NCBI GenBank assembly: GCA_947459205.1
Contig: CANHCR010000017.1
Coordinates: 1-48,435 of the forward strand
Origin: Caryophanales bacterium
Lineage (GTDB): Bacteria > Bacillota > Bacilli > Paenibacillales > CANHCR01
DNA: 48,435 nucleotides
Direction of reading: 5' to 3'
Position numbers and translations under genes: made by a program. The notes below the pieces were generated by a model. That model made no database searches. It was not told the DNA's origin and was given only the letters and a program-made list of their open reading frames with translations. Below are positions 17,619 to 26,759 of the stretch, piece after piece (within the stretch, counting starts at the first letter, position 1; every line of letters begins with the position of its first letter).

Positions 17619-19841
17619 TTACTCAACTACACGCATGATTTCTGAATAATTCCGATGAGTAGGAGGCACATCATGCCATACCGTTTTTCCAGAAATGGTG
17701 TTTGCGCTCAATTTTCGTTTGAACAACGCATTCATGATTTTTACAGTTTCCAATCTAGAAACTTTCAATGTATCGCGTTTCGTTTGAGCAGTCGCCGTAT
17801 TCGCTAACCACGAGACTTCACGAACGGCTTGCTTAAATCCATCAGTTTGGATGTGCTTCTTTTGTAGCAAACGTTGAATCACCATTCTCATTTCAAGACG
17901 AGTTAACGGACGGTTCGGTGCAAAGTTGCCTTTAAGGTCAGCACTCATGATTCGATGTGTGTGAACCGTTTCAATCTCGCGGTACATCCAATTTTGCATA
18001 CTCACGTCGACAAAGAGTGATTTCGCTCCGCTGCGCGTAGATCTTTCGTTTGTTTGTTGCATTTCAGTAAGTCGAACAATTGCCGCAGCCAATTCTCCGC
18101 GTGTAATCGCTTGTTGCGGTTTAAACAGCCCATCGCGGTAACCGTACATGTAAGCAATTCTCGGTGCGGCCTCAACGTTCAGCAATACTTCTGCTGGCGC
18201 TGACTCATAATCTCCTTCTTTGACAATAAAAGTGAAACGATCTTTACCAACAAAACCCTTATCGGAAATGTATTGGTAAGAGCCGTTTGGATTTAAAGTC
18301 AATGTACCGCTTGAGACTGATTCGACGATTGAAAATTTCAGAGATGATCGCAAACGATTAGTTGGCGCATAGAGAAGCATGTTTTCGTAACGAACAGCAG
18401 AAAGTACTTGTTCGAAACGGCTTAATGCATGAATAGGTTTGGGTGAGATGCTAATTTGAACAAGGACAGGAGAGCTGTTGCCAATCCCGTCGTTTGCGAT
18501 TACATAGAAACGGTCGTTCCCTTTCGATTCTTCATTTGCAATGTAACGAAATGTTCCAGTGAACTCATTCAACACGACGTTACCTTTGAGTGGCGCGGAA
18601 TGAACGGCAAATGACAATTCGTCATTATTTTTATCAAGACCCTTCATGATTCCATCTACCCCATCACCCGCAACCACTTTTACCTGTTGCGGCTCCAAAA
18701 CAGGCAATTCATTCGCGTTCAAGAGATTCAATGACTGCACCGACTCGTCTGATAGTAGTTTGCCGTCACTAACCTTCACTTTAAATGAATCCGCACCCTC
18801 ATAGCGATGATGTGCTGTGTAAACAAATGATCCTGTTTCATTATTCAGTTGTAGCGTACCATGTTTAGGTAACTCAGTAACGAAAAATTTGAGCGTATCA
18901 TTTTCAATATCATTTGCCACAATCTTGCCATTAACAAATCGCATTCCAACCTCATTCGTCCAATTCCCCGCCTCGACAGTAGGTTTTGTATTAATCGACA
19001 ACGAATTAGCAGAACCGCCTAACTGTATTTTCATAACATCATCCAATGGAATTCCGTGTTCATAATATCGGTTGTCAAAAAACAGTTTTCCGACCTTATG
19101 ACTTCCGTAAAATTTACCCGTAGCCGAAGTAAATCCAATATGAATCTCTGGTTGTTTCATGATTGTGTCAAGTCGGAATGAAGGCAGTTGTAATTGCGGG
19201 CTAGCCGGTCTTTTGCTATCACCAGCAACACGCACCTCCATGATTGAACGAGCGCCGTCGTACTCAATCCAAACGTGACGGAGTGCACCATCGTCCAGCA
19301 CGATTCCCTGTTGGTCTAGTTCTCCGATTCCCGTGATCGCCAGCGGTTTGCTGAGATCGCCATTCGCATTGATCGCGATATGGTTGCCATCTTTATCACC
19401 ATAAAGTGTTAGGTTATGAAAGGTATCAAATTCAACCGCCACACTGTTTCGCACCCCATGATAGCCGATACCGCCACCATTCTTGCCGGGCTCGTACGCT
19501 TGATCGGAAATGATAAACATCAAGCCATCGGCACCTCGCAACCCAGTATCACTAATCTTCATCGTGAAATAAGCGCTGAACGAGCGCGTTTTCGAGATGT
19601 CTAACGCTTCGCGATAAAAAGCGCTACCCGCAACATAAGGGACGGCTGGCGTCAATCTTAAGTAACCAGCCTCACTACCAGAATCCTGAACAGAAGCCGT
19701 CCCCTTCATAATCAAATCACTCGACTTAAATCCGTCCAACTTCACCTGAATTTCTGATGGTGGCAGTGCAGCGGCTTGGTTGACTGAAATGAATGCAAAA
19801 AAGACTGCCACTGCAAAAAATATGATGTTCAATTTTTGCAT
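17619..19841 (-). CDS. S-layer-anchored L-type (legume) lectin-like protein
   Basis: A 740-aa surface protein. After the signal peptide (cut near NQAAA), residues about 30-260 look like a legume/L-type lectin domain: FTMKISDTGLRGADGLMFII, GGGIGYHGVRNSVAVEFDTF, DGNHIAIN, HVWIEYDG, IHIGFTSATG, the usual order of lectin strands. Three cadherin/Big_9-like Ig domains follow, each ending like GTLQLNNETGSFVYT, GNVVLNEFTGTFRYI or GTLTLNPNGSYQYI. The C-terminus carries SLH domains (GYRDGLFKPQQAITRGELAAA; FVDVSMQNWMYREIE...GNFAPNRPLTRLEM) for binding cell-wall polysaccharide. ATG 19841 is 8 bases after AAGGAG; GTG 19850 overlaps the ribosome site. Sugar specificity is unknown; neighbours suggest alpha-glucans. 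Confidence 0.88.
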   Translation of the reverse strand: MQKLNIIFFAVAVFFAFISVNQAAALPPSEIQVKLDGFKSSDLIMKGTASVQDSGSEAGYLRLTPAVPYVAGSAFYREALDISKTRSFSAYFTMKISDTGLRGADGLMFIISDQAYEPGKNGGGIGYHGVRNSVAVEFDTFHNLTLYGDKDGNHIAINANGDLSKPLAITGIGELDQQGIVLDDGALRHVWIEYDGARSIMEVRVAGDSKRPASPQLQLPSFRLDTIMKQPEIHIGFTSATGKFYGSHKVGKLFFDNRYYEHGIPLDDVMKIQLGGSANSLSINTKPTVEAGNWTNEVGMRFVNGKIVANDIENDTLKFFVTELPKHGTLQLNNETGSFVYTAHHRYEGADSFKVKVSDGKLLSDESVQSLNLLNANELPVLEPQQVKVVAGDGVDGIMKGLDKNNDELSFAVHSAPLKGNVVLNEFTGTFRYIANEESKGNDRFYVIANDGIGNSSPVLVQISISPKPIHALSRFEQVLSAVRYENMLLYAPTNRLRSSLKFSIVESVSSGTLTLNPNGSYQYISDKGFVGKDRFTFIVKEGDYESAPAEVLLNVEAAPRIAYMYGYRDGLFKPQQAITRGELAAAIVRLTEMQQTNERSTRSGAKSLFVDVSMQNWMYREIETVHTHRIMSADLKGNFAPNRPLTRLEMRMVIQRLLQKKHIQTDGFKQAVREVSWLANTATAQTKRDTLKVSRLETVKIMNALFKRKLSANTISGKTVWHDVPPTHRNYSEIMRVVE

Positions 19842-19981
19842 CGCAGACACTCCTTCATCTTGATCTCATTGATAAGTGTATGTAGTCTCCACGATAAATT
19901 GAATAGCAAAAGATACACATTAACAGGATTGTCACAATTATTTTCACAAGATGTTCACAAATACTATACAAAAGTAACTAT

Positions 19982-22936
19982 TTAGTTTGGACGATACTGA
20001 ACTGCTGCTCCAAGAGAATCTGCAATGAAGCGAAGTGGCACGAATGTCGTTCCACGGATAATGACTGGCGGTGCATCTAAATTCAACGTTTTTCCATTCA
20101 ATCGAGCCGCACGACTGCCAACCTGCATCGACAAATCAATTCCCTCGCTCTTCGCTGACAGCGTCTTCGTGCGCAAATTCCAATTGACATTGACACCGAA
20201 CGATTCAAACAACACCTTAAACGGCACGACGATTCGTCCATTGACTCGGCGCGGTTGCATCGGCGTGTTTAGACGCTTACCGTTAAAAAATATTTGGTTT
20301 CCAACGACCAGCACGACATCTTTCGAAGAGACTGCATCGTTACTCTGATTGTTCGACGATGTGTTATTGGATGAAGAATTTACATTCGAAGTACTTGGAG
20401 CGCCGCTAACGATTTTACCCGCATTGCCATTCGCGTTCGGCAGGTAAGTGTATACACCCGCTGCAAAACTGTAATTCTTTCCGGAGTTGCTGTCCCAAAG
20501 ACCCGAACCGTTATTAAAACAAGCTGTAAGTCCATCGGCATTGCCAATCGGAACGGTTATTTTGTGATAGCCGTCGACCTCAGATGCGGCCATCGGTACA
20601 CCTGGCACATCCGTCCAGCTGCCGTCATTCGGGCGATAATGAATGTGCGGGATCGCGAACCCTTTTTTATAATAAATGGTCACAGATTTCACATTAGTGT
20701 TTGTTCCGTTCTCTTGATTCGCAGGCGGTTTCGGCTCCGGCTCCGGCTCCGGCTCAGGCGTTGGCACTACCGGTTGTGACGAAGTCGTCGGTTTGCCCGA
20801 TTTAATCGTACCCGGGCCACCATTCGCAGCTGGCACAAACGTCCAAACACCTGGCTTAAACGCATAATTCTGCTTGTTGTTCGAATCCCACTTAGAACCT
20901 CCATCGTTGAAACATGCCTCTAACTGCGACTGCTCACCGATATTGGTCGTAAGTTTGTAATATCCTGGCACCTCAGATCCACTCATCGCACGTCCAGGCG
21001 TAGCCGTCCATTCGCCGTTCGCTTGACGAAAATGAATATGCGGTTTCGCAAACCCTTTTTTATAATAAATCGTAACCGTGTTGGCGCTTTCCGTATTTGT
21101 TTTGCCGCTGATTGTTGCAGCTCCAGTCGAGCGATTGCCGGCCCCATCAACCGCCACAATCCGATAGGCATACGTCGTTTCTGGACTTAATTCCTTGTCA
21201 GTAAATGTGGTGCCCTCCACCGTATCAATCAGCACATTGTTGCGATACACTTCATAGCCGGAAATACCGAGATTGTCTGTAGCCGCTGTCCAAGTGAGGC
21301 TGATCGTACTGTCTGTTTTGCCGCTAACTGCAAGGTTTTGCGGGCTACTTGGTGCCACGCTATCCTGTACGGCCGCCTCTTTTTGCACATAAATCGAGAG
21401 CGATCGACTGTTCACCGGGAACGTCGCCCAACCATCAGCACCGATGCGAATCAAATCGGAGCGATTGCCTGTCATATCGTGCCAGCGCTCACCAGCATGT
21501 TGTTTGCCGACAAACATCTTTTTCGAACCTTGCTGTCCGTCGGAAATGACCGTCGCTAACCCAGAAATCGGCCTGCCTACTTCGCCTTCGCGCGTCCAAC
21601 CGACGACATCTTCATCGTTCAAATAATCGTGTTGCACCCCGTACGCATAGTCCTTGCGCGCTTTCAGAATCGGGTCGATTTTCGAGCGCAGTGCTGGCAA
21701 GTTATTGTTCGGAATACCGTAGTAATCGCCGTAAAAGACGCACGGCACACCCTCTTTTCGAGTGAGGATGAACGCATACGATTGCGGCTTGAACCACTCT
21801 TTGACCCATGATTGTAGCGCCTGACCTGGCTGCGTGTCATGATTGTCGACAAAGGTAATCGAATGATTCGGATGCAAATCGGTCAATGAGCCGTCGAGCA
21901 ACTGTCTCATGTCATAGTTGCCGTTCGCGTTTGAGGCTTTTTCAAAACGATGATGCAAATCGACGTCCAACACGGACATGGTTTTGTTGACCTTTGTCAA
22001 ATAGTTGGCCAGTAAGTCGGTGTTGCCACTCCAATATTCGCCAAACGTAAATAGCGGTTTGCCGGTCGCTTTGCGCACATTGGTCAGCCAATTTTTCATA
22101 AAATCGAACTTGATATGTTTCACCGCATCCAAGCGGAATCCGTCGAGATCGAGTTCTTTGACGAGCCATGTGCCCCAGTTCGTCATTTCGTTGACGACGT
22201 CAGGATTGTCGAAATCCAAATCGGCAAACATCAAGTAGTCGTAGTTGCCGTTTTCTTTGTCGACTTCGACGTCCCACGATTTGCCTTGAAATTTAAATAA
22301 CTTTTGTTGATTGCCTTGTCCGTCATAATCGACGCCGTTGAAATGGCTGGCATTCCATTGAAAAGATGAATGGTTGGAGCCGCGCCCTGGGAACCAGAAT
22401 CGTGTGTATGAGGTAATTTGGTACGCGCCGGACCGTTCGACGTTGCGGTTCTTTTTGTCGACCTCAATCGCATTCACTTGATCAGTGCCGTCCGCACCTG
22501 CTTTGTGATTCATAACGATGTCTGCGAATACCTGAATTTGATTGGATTTCAGTGTTGAAATCGCTTCTTTCAGTTCCCATTTTGTGCCGTATTTCGTGCG
22601 TACGCCACCTTTTTGATCGAATTCGCCGAGATCGTACCAATCGTAGACGCCGTAGCCCACGTCATTGATCGTTTGCCCTTTGTATGCGGGCGGGAGCCAG
22701 ATGGCGTTCACACCGACGTTGCGGAGCGCACCGGCCTCTGACTGTAAGCGTCGCCAATGATTGCCGTCGGCAGGCAAATACCACTCAAAATATTGCATAA
22801 CCGTCATGTTATCTTTGCTTGCTGCGACCGCCACCATCGGCTTGCTGACAGGGGTGCTAGGAAGTATGGGTAGGCATACGGCGAGCAAAGACATAATAAG
22901 GACTACCGAAATGATACGCTGAATGAAGACTGACAT
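19982..22936 (-). CDS. Secreted alpha-amylase, GH13_5-like, with FN3, two CBM25 and stalk domain
   Basis: A 984-aa endo-alpha-amylase of the Bacillus liquefying type. After the signal peptide comes the GH13 barrel (about 42-525): MQYFEWYLP start, region I DIVMNH, region II GFRLDAVKH (nucleophile Asp), region III FGEYW (acid/base Glu), region IV FVDNHD. Then one FN3 (about 535-620), two CBM25-like domains, each starting TIYYKKGFA, separated by a PEPEPEPEPKPP linker, and a stalk domain closely similar to the one on the starch-binding scaffold (TTFVPLRFIADSLGAAVQY versus STFVPLRFVGESLGVTVQY). ATG 22936 follows GAGGAGGG. A cre site and an extended -10 lie just upstream. First gene of the cluster; no clear terminator follows, so readthrough into the lectin gene 140 bases on is possible. 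Confidence 0.95.
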   Translation of the reverse strand: MSVFIQRIISVVLIMSLLAVCLPILPSTPVSKPMVAVAASKDNMTVMQYFEWYLPADGNHWRRLQSEAGALRNVGVNAIWLPPAYKGQTINDVGYGVYDWYDLGEFDQKGGVRTKYGTKWELKEAISTLKSNQIQVFADIVMNHKAGADGTDQVNAIEVDKKNRNVERSGAYQITSYTRFWFPGRGSNHSSFQWNASHFNGVDYDGQGNQQKLFKFQGKSWDVEVDKENGNYDYLMFADLDFDNPDVVNEMTNWGTWLVKELDLDGFRLDAVKHIKFDFMKNWLTNVRKATGKPLFTFGEYWSGNTDLLANYLTKVNKTMSVLDVDLHHRFEKASNANGNYDMRQLLDGSLTDLHPNHSITFVDNHDTQPGQALQSWVKEWFKPQSYAFILTRKEGVPCVFYGDYYGIPNNNLPALRSKIDPILKARKDYAYGVQHDYLNDEDVVGWTREGEVGRPISGLATVISDGQQGSKKMFVGKQHAGERWHDMTGNRSDLIRIGADGWATFPVNSRSLSIYVQKEAAVQDSVAPSSPQNLAVSGKTDSTISLTWTAATDNLGISGYEVYRNNVLIDTVEGTTFTDKELSPETTYAYRIVAVDGAGNRSTGAATISGKTNTESANTVTIYYKKGFAKPHIHFRQANGEWTATPGRAMSGSEVPGYYKLTTNIGEQSQLEACFNDGGSKWDSNNKQNYAFKPGVWTFVPAANGGPGTIKSGKPTTSSQPVVPTPEPEPEPEPKPPANQENGTNTNVKSVTIYYKKGFAIPHIHYRPNDGSWTDVPGVPMAASEVDGYHKITVPIGNADGLTACFNNGSGLWDSNSGKNYSFAAGVYTYLPNANGNAGKIVSGAPSTSNVNSSSNNTSSNNQSNDAVSSKDVVLVVGNQIFFNGKRLNTPMQPRRVNGRIVVPFKVLFESFGVNVNWNLRTKTLSAKSEGIDLSMQVGSRAARLNGKTLNLDAPPVIIRGTTFVPLRFIADSLGAAVQYRPN

Positions 22937-22958
22937 GAAAAACCCTCCTCTTCCAATT

Positions 22959-22972
22959 TGCAAACGCTTTCA
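22959..22972. promoter_or_regulatory. cre site (CcpA) at the second amylase
   Basis: On the minus strand TGAAAGCGTTTGCA is an excellent match to the cre consensus. It sits between the likely -10 box and the ribosome binding site, where bound CcpA would block transcription. Confidence 0.78.
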
Positions 22973-22984
22973 AATATATTCAAA

Positions 22985-22993
22985 ATAGTATCA
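22985..22993 (-). promoter_or_regulatory. Extended -10 promoter of the second amylase
   Basis: TGATACTAT on the minus strand is an extended -10 element (TGN-TACTAT) about 50 bases before the start codon; no good -35 is visible at the right distance. Confidence 0.45.
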
Positions 22994-23076
22994 GTCTTAC
23001 ACCCAAAAATCTGTGACAAACTCGTGAACTTTCGCAAAAATCGACCCGTCCGACAAATTCCGTCACAATTTGGACA

Positions 23077-23109
23077 CAAAAAAAGAGGCACCCTCAAGGC
23101 AGCCTCTTC
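23077..23109 (-). terminator. Rho-independent terminator before the starch cluster
   Basis: The stem AGAGGC / GCCTCT encloses a shorter CTT..AGG pairing and is followed on the minus strand by seven T. It ends the hypothetical gene at 23133. Confidence 0.78.
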
Positions 23110-23132
23110 AATCTCTTATTCATTTTGGAATA

Positions 23133-23543
23133 CTATAGCAACTTAAACGAAAACTCCTTTTTTTCCGACTCGCGATCGTGCATCCGCCAACCGAGTTTGA
23201 TCAACTCTTCCGTCAACTCAATGTAGGCGCGAATCGCTTTCGCCGACGGTTTGCCAAGCAACCATTCCCAGAAATTTCGCTTGTATGTAAATACGAATCG
23301 TGTACGCGGTTCCGAAAAAAACTCGACATACAACTCAGACGGCGCTCTCCATCCAACAATTTTCGTAGCGGTATCTTCCAAATCCGTCTCAGGAAAATCC
23401 GGCGACTCATTGACATAGCGCACCCAGTTGGAGCGGCACTCACGAAAGTTGATGTAACACTTCTGCTCGTTATAGCCATAATAATAAAATCCGTCTGCAA
23501 AAATTTCGATTATATTCCTGTGATGAAACGTACCACCATTCAA
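23133..23543 (-). CDS. Hypothetical protein
   Basis: I do not recognise this 136-aa protein. It has no signal peptide or membrane segment, is rich in aromatic residues and charges (FADGFYYYGYNEQKCYINF; RNFWEWLLGKP), and ends in a helical, lysine-rich tail. The likely start is TTG 23543, 8 bases after AGAGG; GTG 23552 is the alternative but overlaps the ribosome site. It sits between a lipoprotein gene and the starch cluster, with a terminator behind it. Confidence 0.6.
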   Translation of the reverse strand: MNGGTFHHRNIIEIFADGFYYYGYNEQKCYINFRECRSNWVRYVNESPDFPETDLEDTATKIVGWRAPSELYVEFFSEPRTRFVFTYKRNFWEWLLGKPSAKAIRAYIELTEELIKLGWRMHDRESEKKEFSFKLL

Positions 23544-23604
23544 GGCAAGCACCTCTTCTGTCTATGCTGCTACTAGCATATCACGTTTTACGCGCAATTT
23601 GTAC

Positions 23605-24096
23605 TCACCACTCCAACGAGTTGACTTTCCAACTTCCGTCTTTGAATACCAACGTCAGTTTTTGCGTGTGCGCAGGATACAATTCTTCAGGCACCTCATA
23701 GCGCACATTCACTTCGCCATCCACATCGCGCGGTGTAACGCGTACTTCCGCTTCATCCAACGGCGGAATAATCACTGTCCCCTCCAACGGCTCTGTGTCC
23801 TGAAAAGCAACCACCCATTTTCCATCATTCTGCATCAGATTCCCACCAGGAATAATGACTTCATCAACGTAACTTTTTGTAAAATACGGCTTGTAAAAAT
23901 CGTACAGTTGAGCCGTTGTCAAGCCGTCCTGATCATAGATACTTTTGTCCAATTCCGTTGCATCATTCAGCAACACTAAAACTTCTTTCGCAGACGGGGC
24001 TGGCAATTCGGCAGACTCCTCCGTGTCCGCTCCGCATGCTGTGAACAGCAAACTAACTAATAGCAAACATGTCACCATCAACCATCGTTTCCTCAT
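23605..24096 (-). CDS. Small lipoprotein, function unknown
   Basis: A 163-aa predicted lipoprotein with signal peptide MRKRWLMVTCLLLVSLLFTAC (lipobox LFTAC) and a spacer rich in E, A, P. The rest forms one small domain (KPYFTKSYVDEVIIPGGNLMQ; TLVFKDGSWKVNSLEW), whose end resembles the strand-helix pattern of NTF2-like or DUF3993-like extracytoplasmic domains; I cannot be more precise. AAGGAG lies upstream of ATG 24096 (11 bases) and GTG 24099 (8 bases); either may start. Confidence 0.7.
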   Translation of the reverse strand: MRKRWLMVTCLLLVSLLFTACGADTEESAELPAPSAKEVLVLLNDATELDKSIYDQDGLTTAQLYDFYKPYFTKSYVDEVIIPGGNLMQNDGKWVVAFQDTEPLEGTVIIPPLDEAEVRVTPRDVDGEVNVRYEVPEELYPAHTQKLTLVFKDGSWKVNSLEW

Positions 24097-24143
24097 CACC
24101 GATTACACTCCTTTCGTTTCTGCCGACCAAGGGCCAAATTAAC

Positions 24144-24182
24144 ACAAAAGCTCCCGTTAGCCTTTGCTAATCAGGAGCCTTA
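24144..24182 (-). terminator. Rho-independent terminator after mqnC
   Basis: The stem GGCTCCtgaTTAGC / GCTAAcgGGAGC is followed by TTTTGTGTTAATTT on the minus strand. Confidence 0.85.
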
Positions 24183-24217
24183 ACATTAGATGCTGATTTT
24201 CCGTTTCATATGCCAAA

Positions 24218-25354
24218 TTAGTTTTGCATCACAAAATCGTTTGCTACTTGCTGGTTTTCATCAAACACTTGCAAAATCTCATAGCGGGTGTTGCGCTGCG
24301 CCGGAATTTTGCCAGCCTCGCGAATCAACTGAAGGATGGAGGAGATATTGACTTTATGCGTCGCGCCCGCCGCCGACACCACATTTTCCTCAATCATCGT
24401 GCTACCGAAGTCGTTGCAACCATAGTGTAGCGACAACTTGCCAATCTCCGGCCCCATCGTCACCCAAGACGACTGGAAGTTTGGAATATTATCGAGCATC
24501 AAGCGGCTGATCGCCAGTGTCTTCAAATACTGATCGGGACCGACTTTGTCCGCCTTCAAGTTCGTATTCTCTGGTTGGAACGTCCACGGAATGAAAGCGA
24601 GGAAGCCGCGCGATGGGTAGCCCTCGCGAATGCATTCATCCTGACAATCGCGCACACGCAGCAAGTGCAAGACGCGCTCCTCCATCGTCTCGCCGAAGCC
24701 GATGACCATCGTCGCCGTCGTATGCATCCCGATTTGATGCGCCGTATTCATCACCTGAATCCAGTCGCGCCACGAGCCCTTTAACTTGCTAATTTTGAGA
24801 CGCGTCCGGTCGTCGAGGATTTCTGCACCGCCACCGGGCAACGAGTCGAGCCCCGCTTCGTGCAACTGACGAATGACTTCCTCAAGCGACAAGCCGTCCG
24901 ACACATCTTTCATTTTCCAAATCTCGGCTGGCGAGAACGAGTGCATATGGATGTTCGGAAAATGTTGTTTGATCGCACGCAGCAGATTCGTATAGTAACT
25001 GAATTTTAAATTCGGATTTGTGCCACCCTGCATCAAAATTTCCGTACCGCCGACATTGATCGTTTCTTGGATTTTTTGAAAAATCAGTTCGTCATCGAGC
25101 ACGTATCCTTCCTTCGAACCCGGCGCACGATAAAACGCACAGAATCGGCAATAGACGTCACAAATGTTCGTGTAATTGACGTTGCGCCCAACGACAAATG
25201 TCGTAATCGGATCCGGATGCCAGCGCAGCATTACCTGATTCGCCGCCGCCCCCATTTTTTCGATCTCATCCGAATCATAAAGAGCCAAGCCATCCTCAAA
25301 AGATAAACGCTCACCGGCTACTGCGCGGGCGAGAATTGCATCGATTGGACTCAT
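24218..25354 (-). CDS. mqnC: Cyclic dehypoxanthinyl futalosine synthase
   Basis: A radical SAM enzyme of the futalosine route to menaquinone; it cyclises dehypoxanthine futalosine. At 378 aa it has the family length. The radical SAM motif CDVYCRFC follows the family segment GRNVNYTNIC. Other MqnC-type segments are GGTEILMQGGTNPNL, HMHSFSPAEI, LPGGGAEIL, TTATMVIGFGE, and SSWVTMGPE near the end. The presence of MqnC rather than the classical Men pathway is informative about the lineage. Start ATG 25354 follows AAGGGTGG. It is a single-gene unit bounded by terminators, with a TATAAT element about 70 bases upstream. Confidence 0.95.
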   Translation of the reverse strand: MSPIDAILARAVAGERLSFEDGLALYDSDEIEKMGAAANQVMLRWHPDPITTFVVGRNVNYTNICDVYCRFCAFYRAPGSKEGYVLDDELIFQKIQETINVGGTEILMQGGTNPNLKFSYYTNLLRAIKQHFPNIHMHSFSPAEIWKMKDVSDGLSLEEVIRQLHEAGLDSLPGGGAEILDDRTRLKISKLKGSWRDWIQVMNTAHQIGMHTTATMVIGFGETMEERVLHLLRVRDCQDECIREGYPSRGFLAFIPWTFQPENTNLKADKVGPDQYLKTLAISRLMLDNIPNFQSSWVTMGPEIGKLSLHYGCNDFGSTMIEENVVSAAGATHKVNISSILQLIREAGKIPAQRNTRYEILQVFDENQQVANDFVMQN

Positions 25355-25423
25355 GTCATCAAGCCACCCTTCGCTGACTGCGACGCCTAGTAAGTGTTCC
25401 GACTAAATGCGTCATTTTTCTAC

Positions 25424-25429
25424 ATTATA
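25424..25429 (-). promoter_or_regulatory. -10 element of the mqnC promoter
   Basis: A perfect TATAAT on the minus strand lies 70 bases before the mqnC start, just after the upstream terminator. The -35 at 17 bases (TTTATT) is poor, so this is only a candidate. Confidence 0.4.
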
Positions 25430-25443
25430 ACGCAAAATTCGCG

Positions 25444-25482
25444 AAAAATAAAAGCCCACCGCAGTCTGCCCGCGGTGAGCCC
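25444..25482 (-). terminator. Rho-independent terminator after the DUF418 gene
   Basis: The stem GCTCACCGC / GCGGTGGGC is followed by TTTTATTTTT on the minus strand, directly after the stop of the DUF418 gene. Confidence 0.88.
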
Positions 25483-25485
25483 AAC

Positions 25486-26730
25486 TTATTCTGACGACCA
25501 TTTGCCGTACGTCATGCGGCGCCACAACCACTCCATCGGTCCAAAGGAATAGCGCGTTAACCACCAACGGCTAAACAAAACTTGAGCTACGAAGATTACG
25601 AAGGCAATCAACGCCAAGCCAGCGACGCCGATTTTGCCATACAAGCCAAGTCCGACATTGTAAAACAGCAAGCAGCAAATGACCGATTGTAGCAAATAAT
25701 TCGTCAACGCCATCCGCCCCGCCCACTGTAGCGATGATAGCAACGATTTCCAAGTTTCCATACGCGTCAAAGCGAGCAGCGCCGTCGCATAAAAACCAGC
25801 GAGTCCCAAGTCCCCAAAGAATCCGAATAGCGGTTGTACGGCATCGTACATGCTCGTTGCATCGAGCTTCATATTCGCGGAACTGTATTCCTTCAAAATT
25901 GTGAACACAACGCCTATACCGAAACTCCAAATCATCACTTTACGCAGCGTTGCGACTTCGGTCTGCATTCGCTGCAGTAGCCCGCTCCGAATCACATAGG
26001 CACCAATCAAGAAAATCGGCAAAATCATAAACGGCACAACGACCAAATTGGACAGCGTTTGCCCCCAGTCTGTCGCACGCTGTGCGAGAATGTCGGACAA
26101 TCCGCCCGCTCCATAATTGGCGATCGATTGCTCATACAGCTTCTGGTATTCGAGGTTCATCTCTGATTTTAGTGAACCTTCGCCTCCACCAGTTAACGAG
26201 TCAGCGACAAACATCAGCCCAGTCCCGACAATCATTAACAATGCAAAGGCAGCAAACAGACTACCCGCCCAAATGAGCAACGTGCGCGGTTTGCAATGAT
26301 AGAATAGCAGTAACAGCATGCCGCAAAGCGCATACATCACGAGAATGTCGCCCCACCAGAGAAACAAAGCATGCAAAATACCAATCACGAGCAAGATAAG
26401 CACGCGCCGGAAAAACAACTTACGCGGCGACTTCCCCTTTTTCTCCGCATTCATCATAAAAATGATGCAACCGATGCCGAACAGCAATGAAAATAGCGTA
26501 TAAAACTTTCCTTGCACCAGCCACGATGCGACATGAAAAACCACATCGTCCAGAGCGTTCCCAGGAATGTCTCGGTGCAACATCTCCGCATAGATCAACG
26601 GCCAGGCAAAACCAACGATATTGATAAGCAAAATGCCTAGCAAAGCAAAACCGCGCAACATGTCTAGCCAAACGATCCGATCCTTCGCGGCTACAGGGAC
26701 CGCAGCCTCATTCATTTCTACTGGATTCAT
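25486..26730 (-). CDS. DUF418 domain membrane protein (YeiB-like)
   Basis: A 414-aa polytopic membrane protein. The N-terminal pattern RIVWLDMLRGFALLGILLINIV and FSLLFGIGCIIFM, followed by several further helices and a C-terminal DUF418 domain with FGPMEWLWRRMTYGKW, is characteristic of DUF418/YeiB proteins, related to acyltransferase-like membrane proteins with unknown substrate. Start ATG 26730 is 8 bases after AGAGG; the ATG at 26763 overlaps the stop of the AlkD-like gene (ATGA) but lacks a close ribosome site. It follows the AlkD-like gene with no terminator, so it may be the last gene of that operon. Confidence 0.88.
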   Translation of the reverse strand: MNPVEMNEAAVPVAAKDRIVWLDMLRGFALLGILLINIVGFAWPLIYAEMLHRDIPGNALDDVVFHVASWLVQGKFYTLFSLLFGIGCIIFMMNAEKKGKSPRKLFFRRVLILLVIGILHALFLWWGDILVMYALCGMLLLLFYHCKPRTLLIWAGSLFAAFALLMIVGTGLMFVADSLTGGGEGSLKSEMNLEYQKLYEQSIANYGAGGLSDILAQRATDWGQTLSNLVVVPFMILPIFLIGAYVIRSGLLQRMQTEVATLRKVMIWSFGIGVVFTILKEYSSANMKLDATSMYDAVQPLFGFFGDLGLAGFYATALLALTRMETWKSLLSSLQWAGRMALTNYLLQSVICCLLFYNVGLGLYGKIGVAGLALIAFVIFVAQVLFSRWWLTRYSFGPMEWLWRRMTYGKWSSE

Positions 26731-26759
26731 GACTTGCACCTCTTTATTTAAGATAAGTG

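Noticed and set aside
23178-23576. Plus-strand frame of 132 codons opposite the hypothetical gene
   Set aside because: The minus-strand gene has a better ribosome site, a terminator and plausible composition; this is its shadow.
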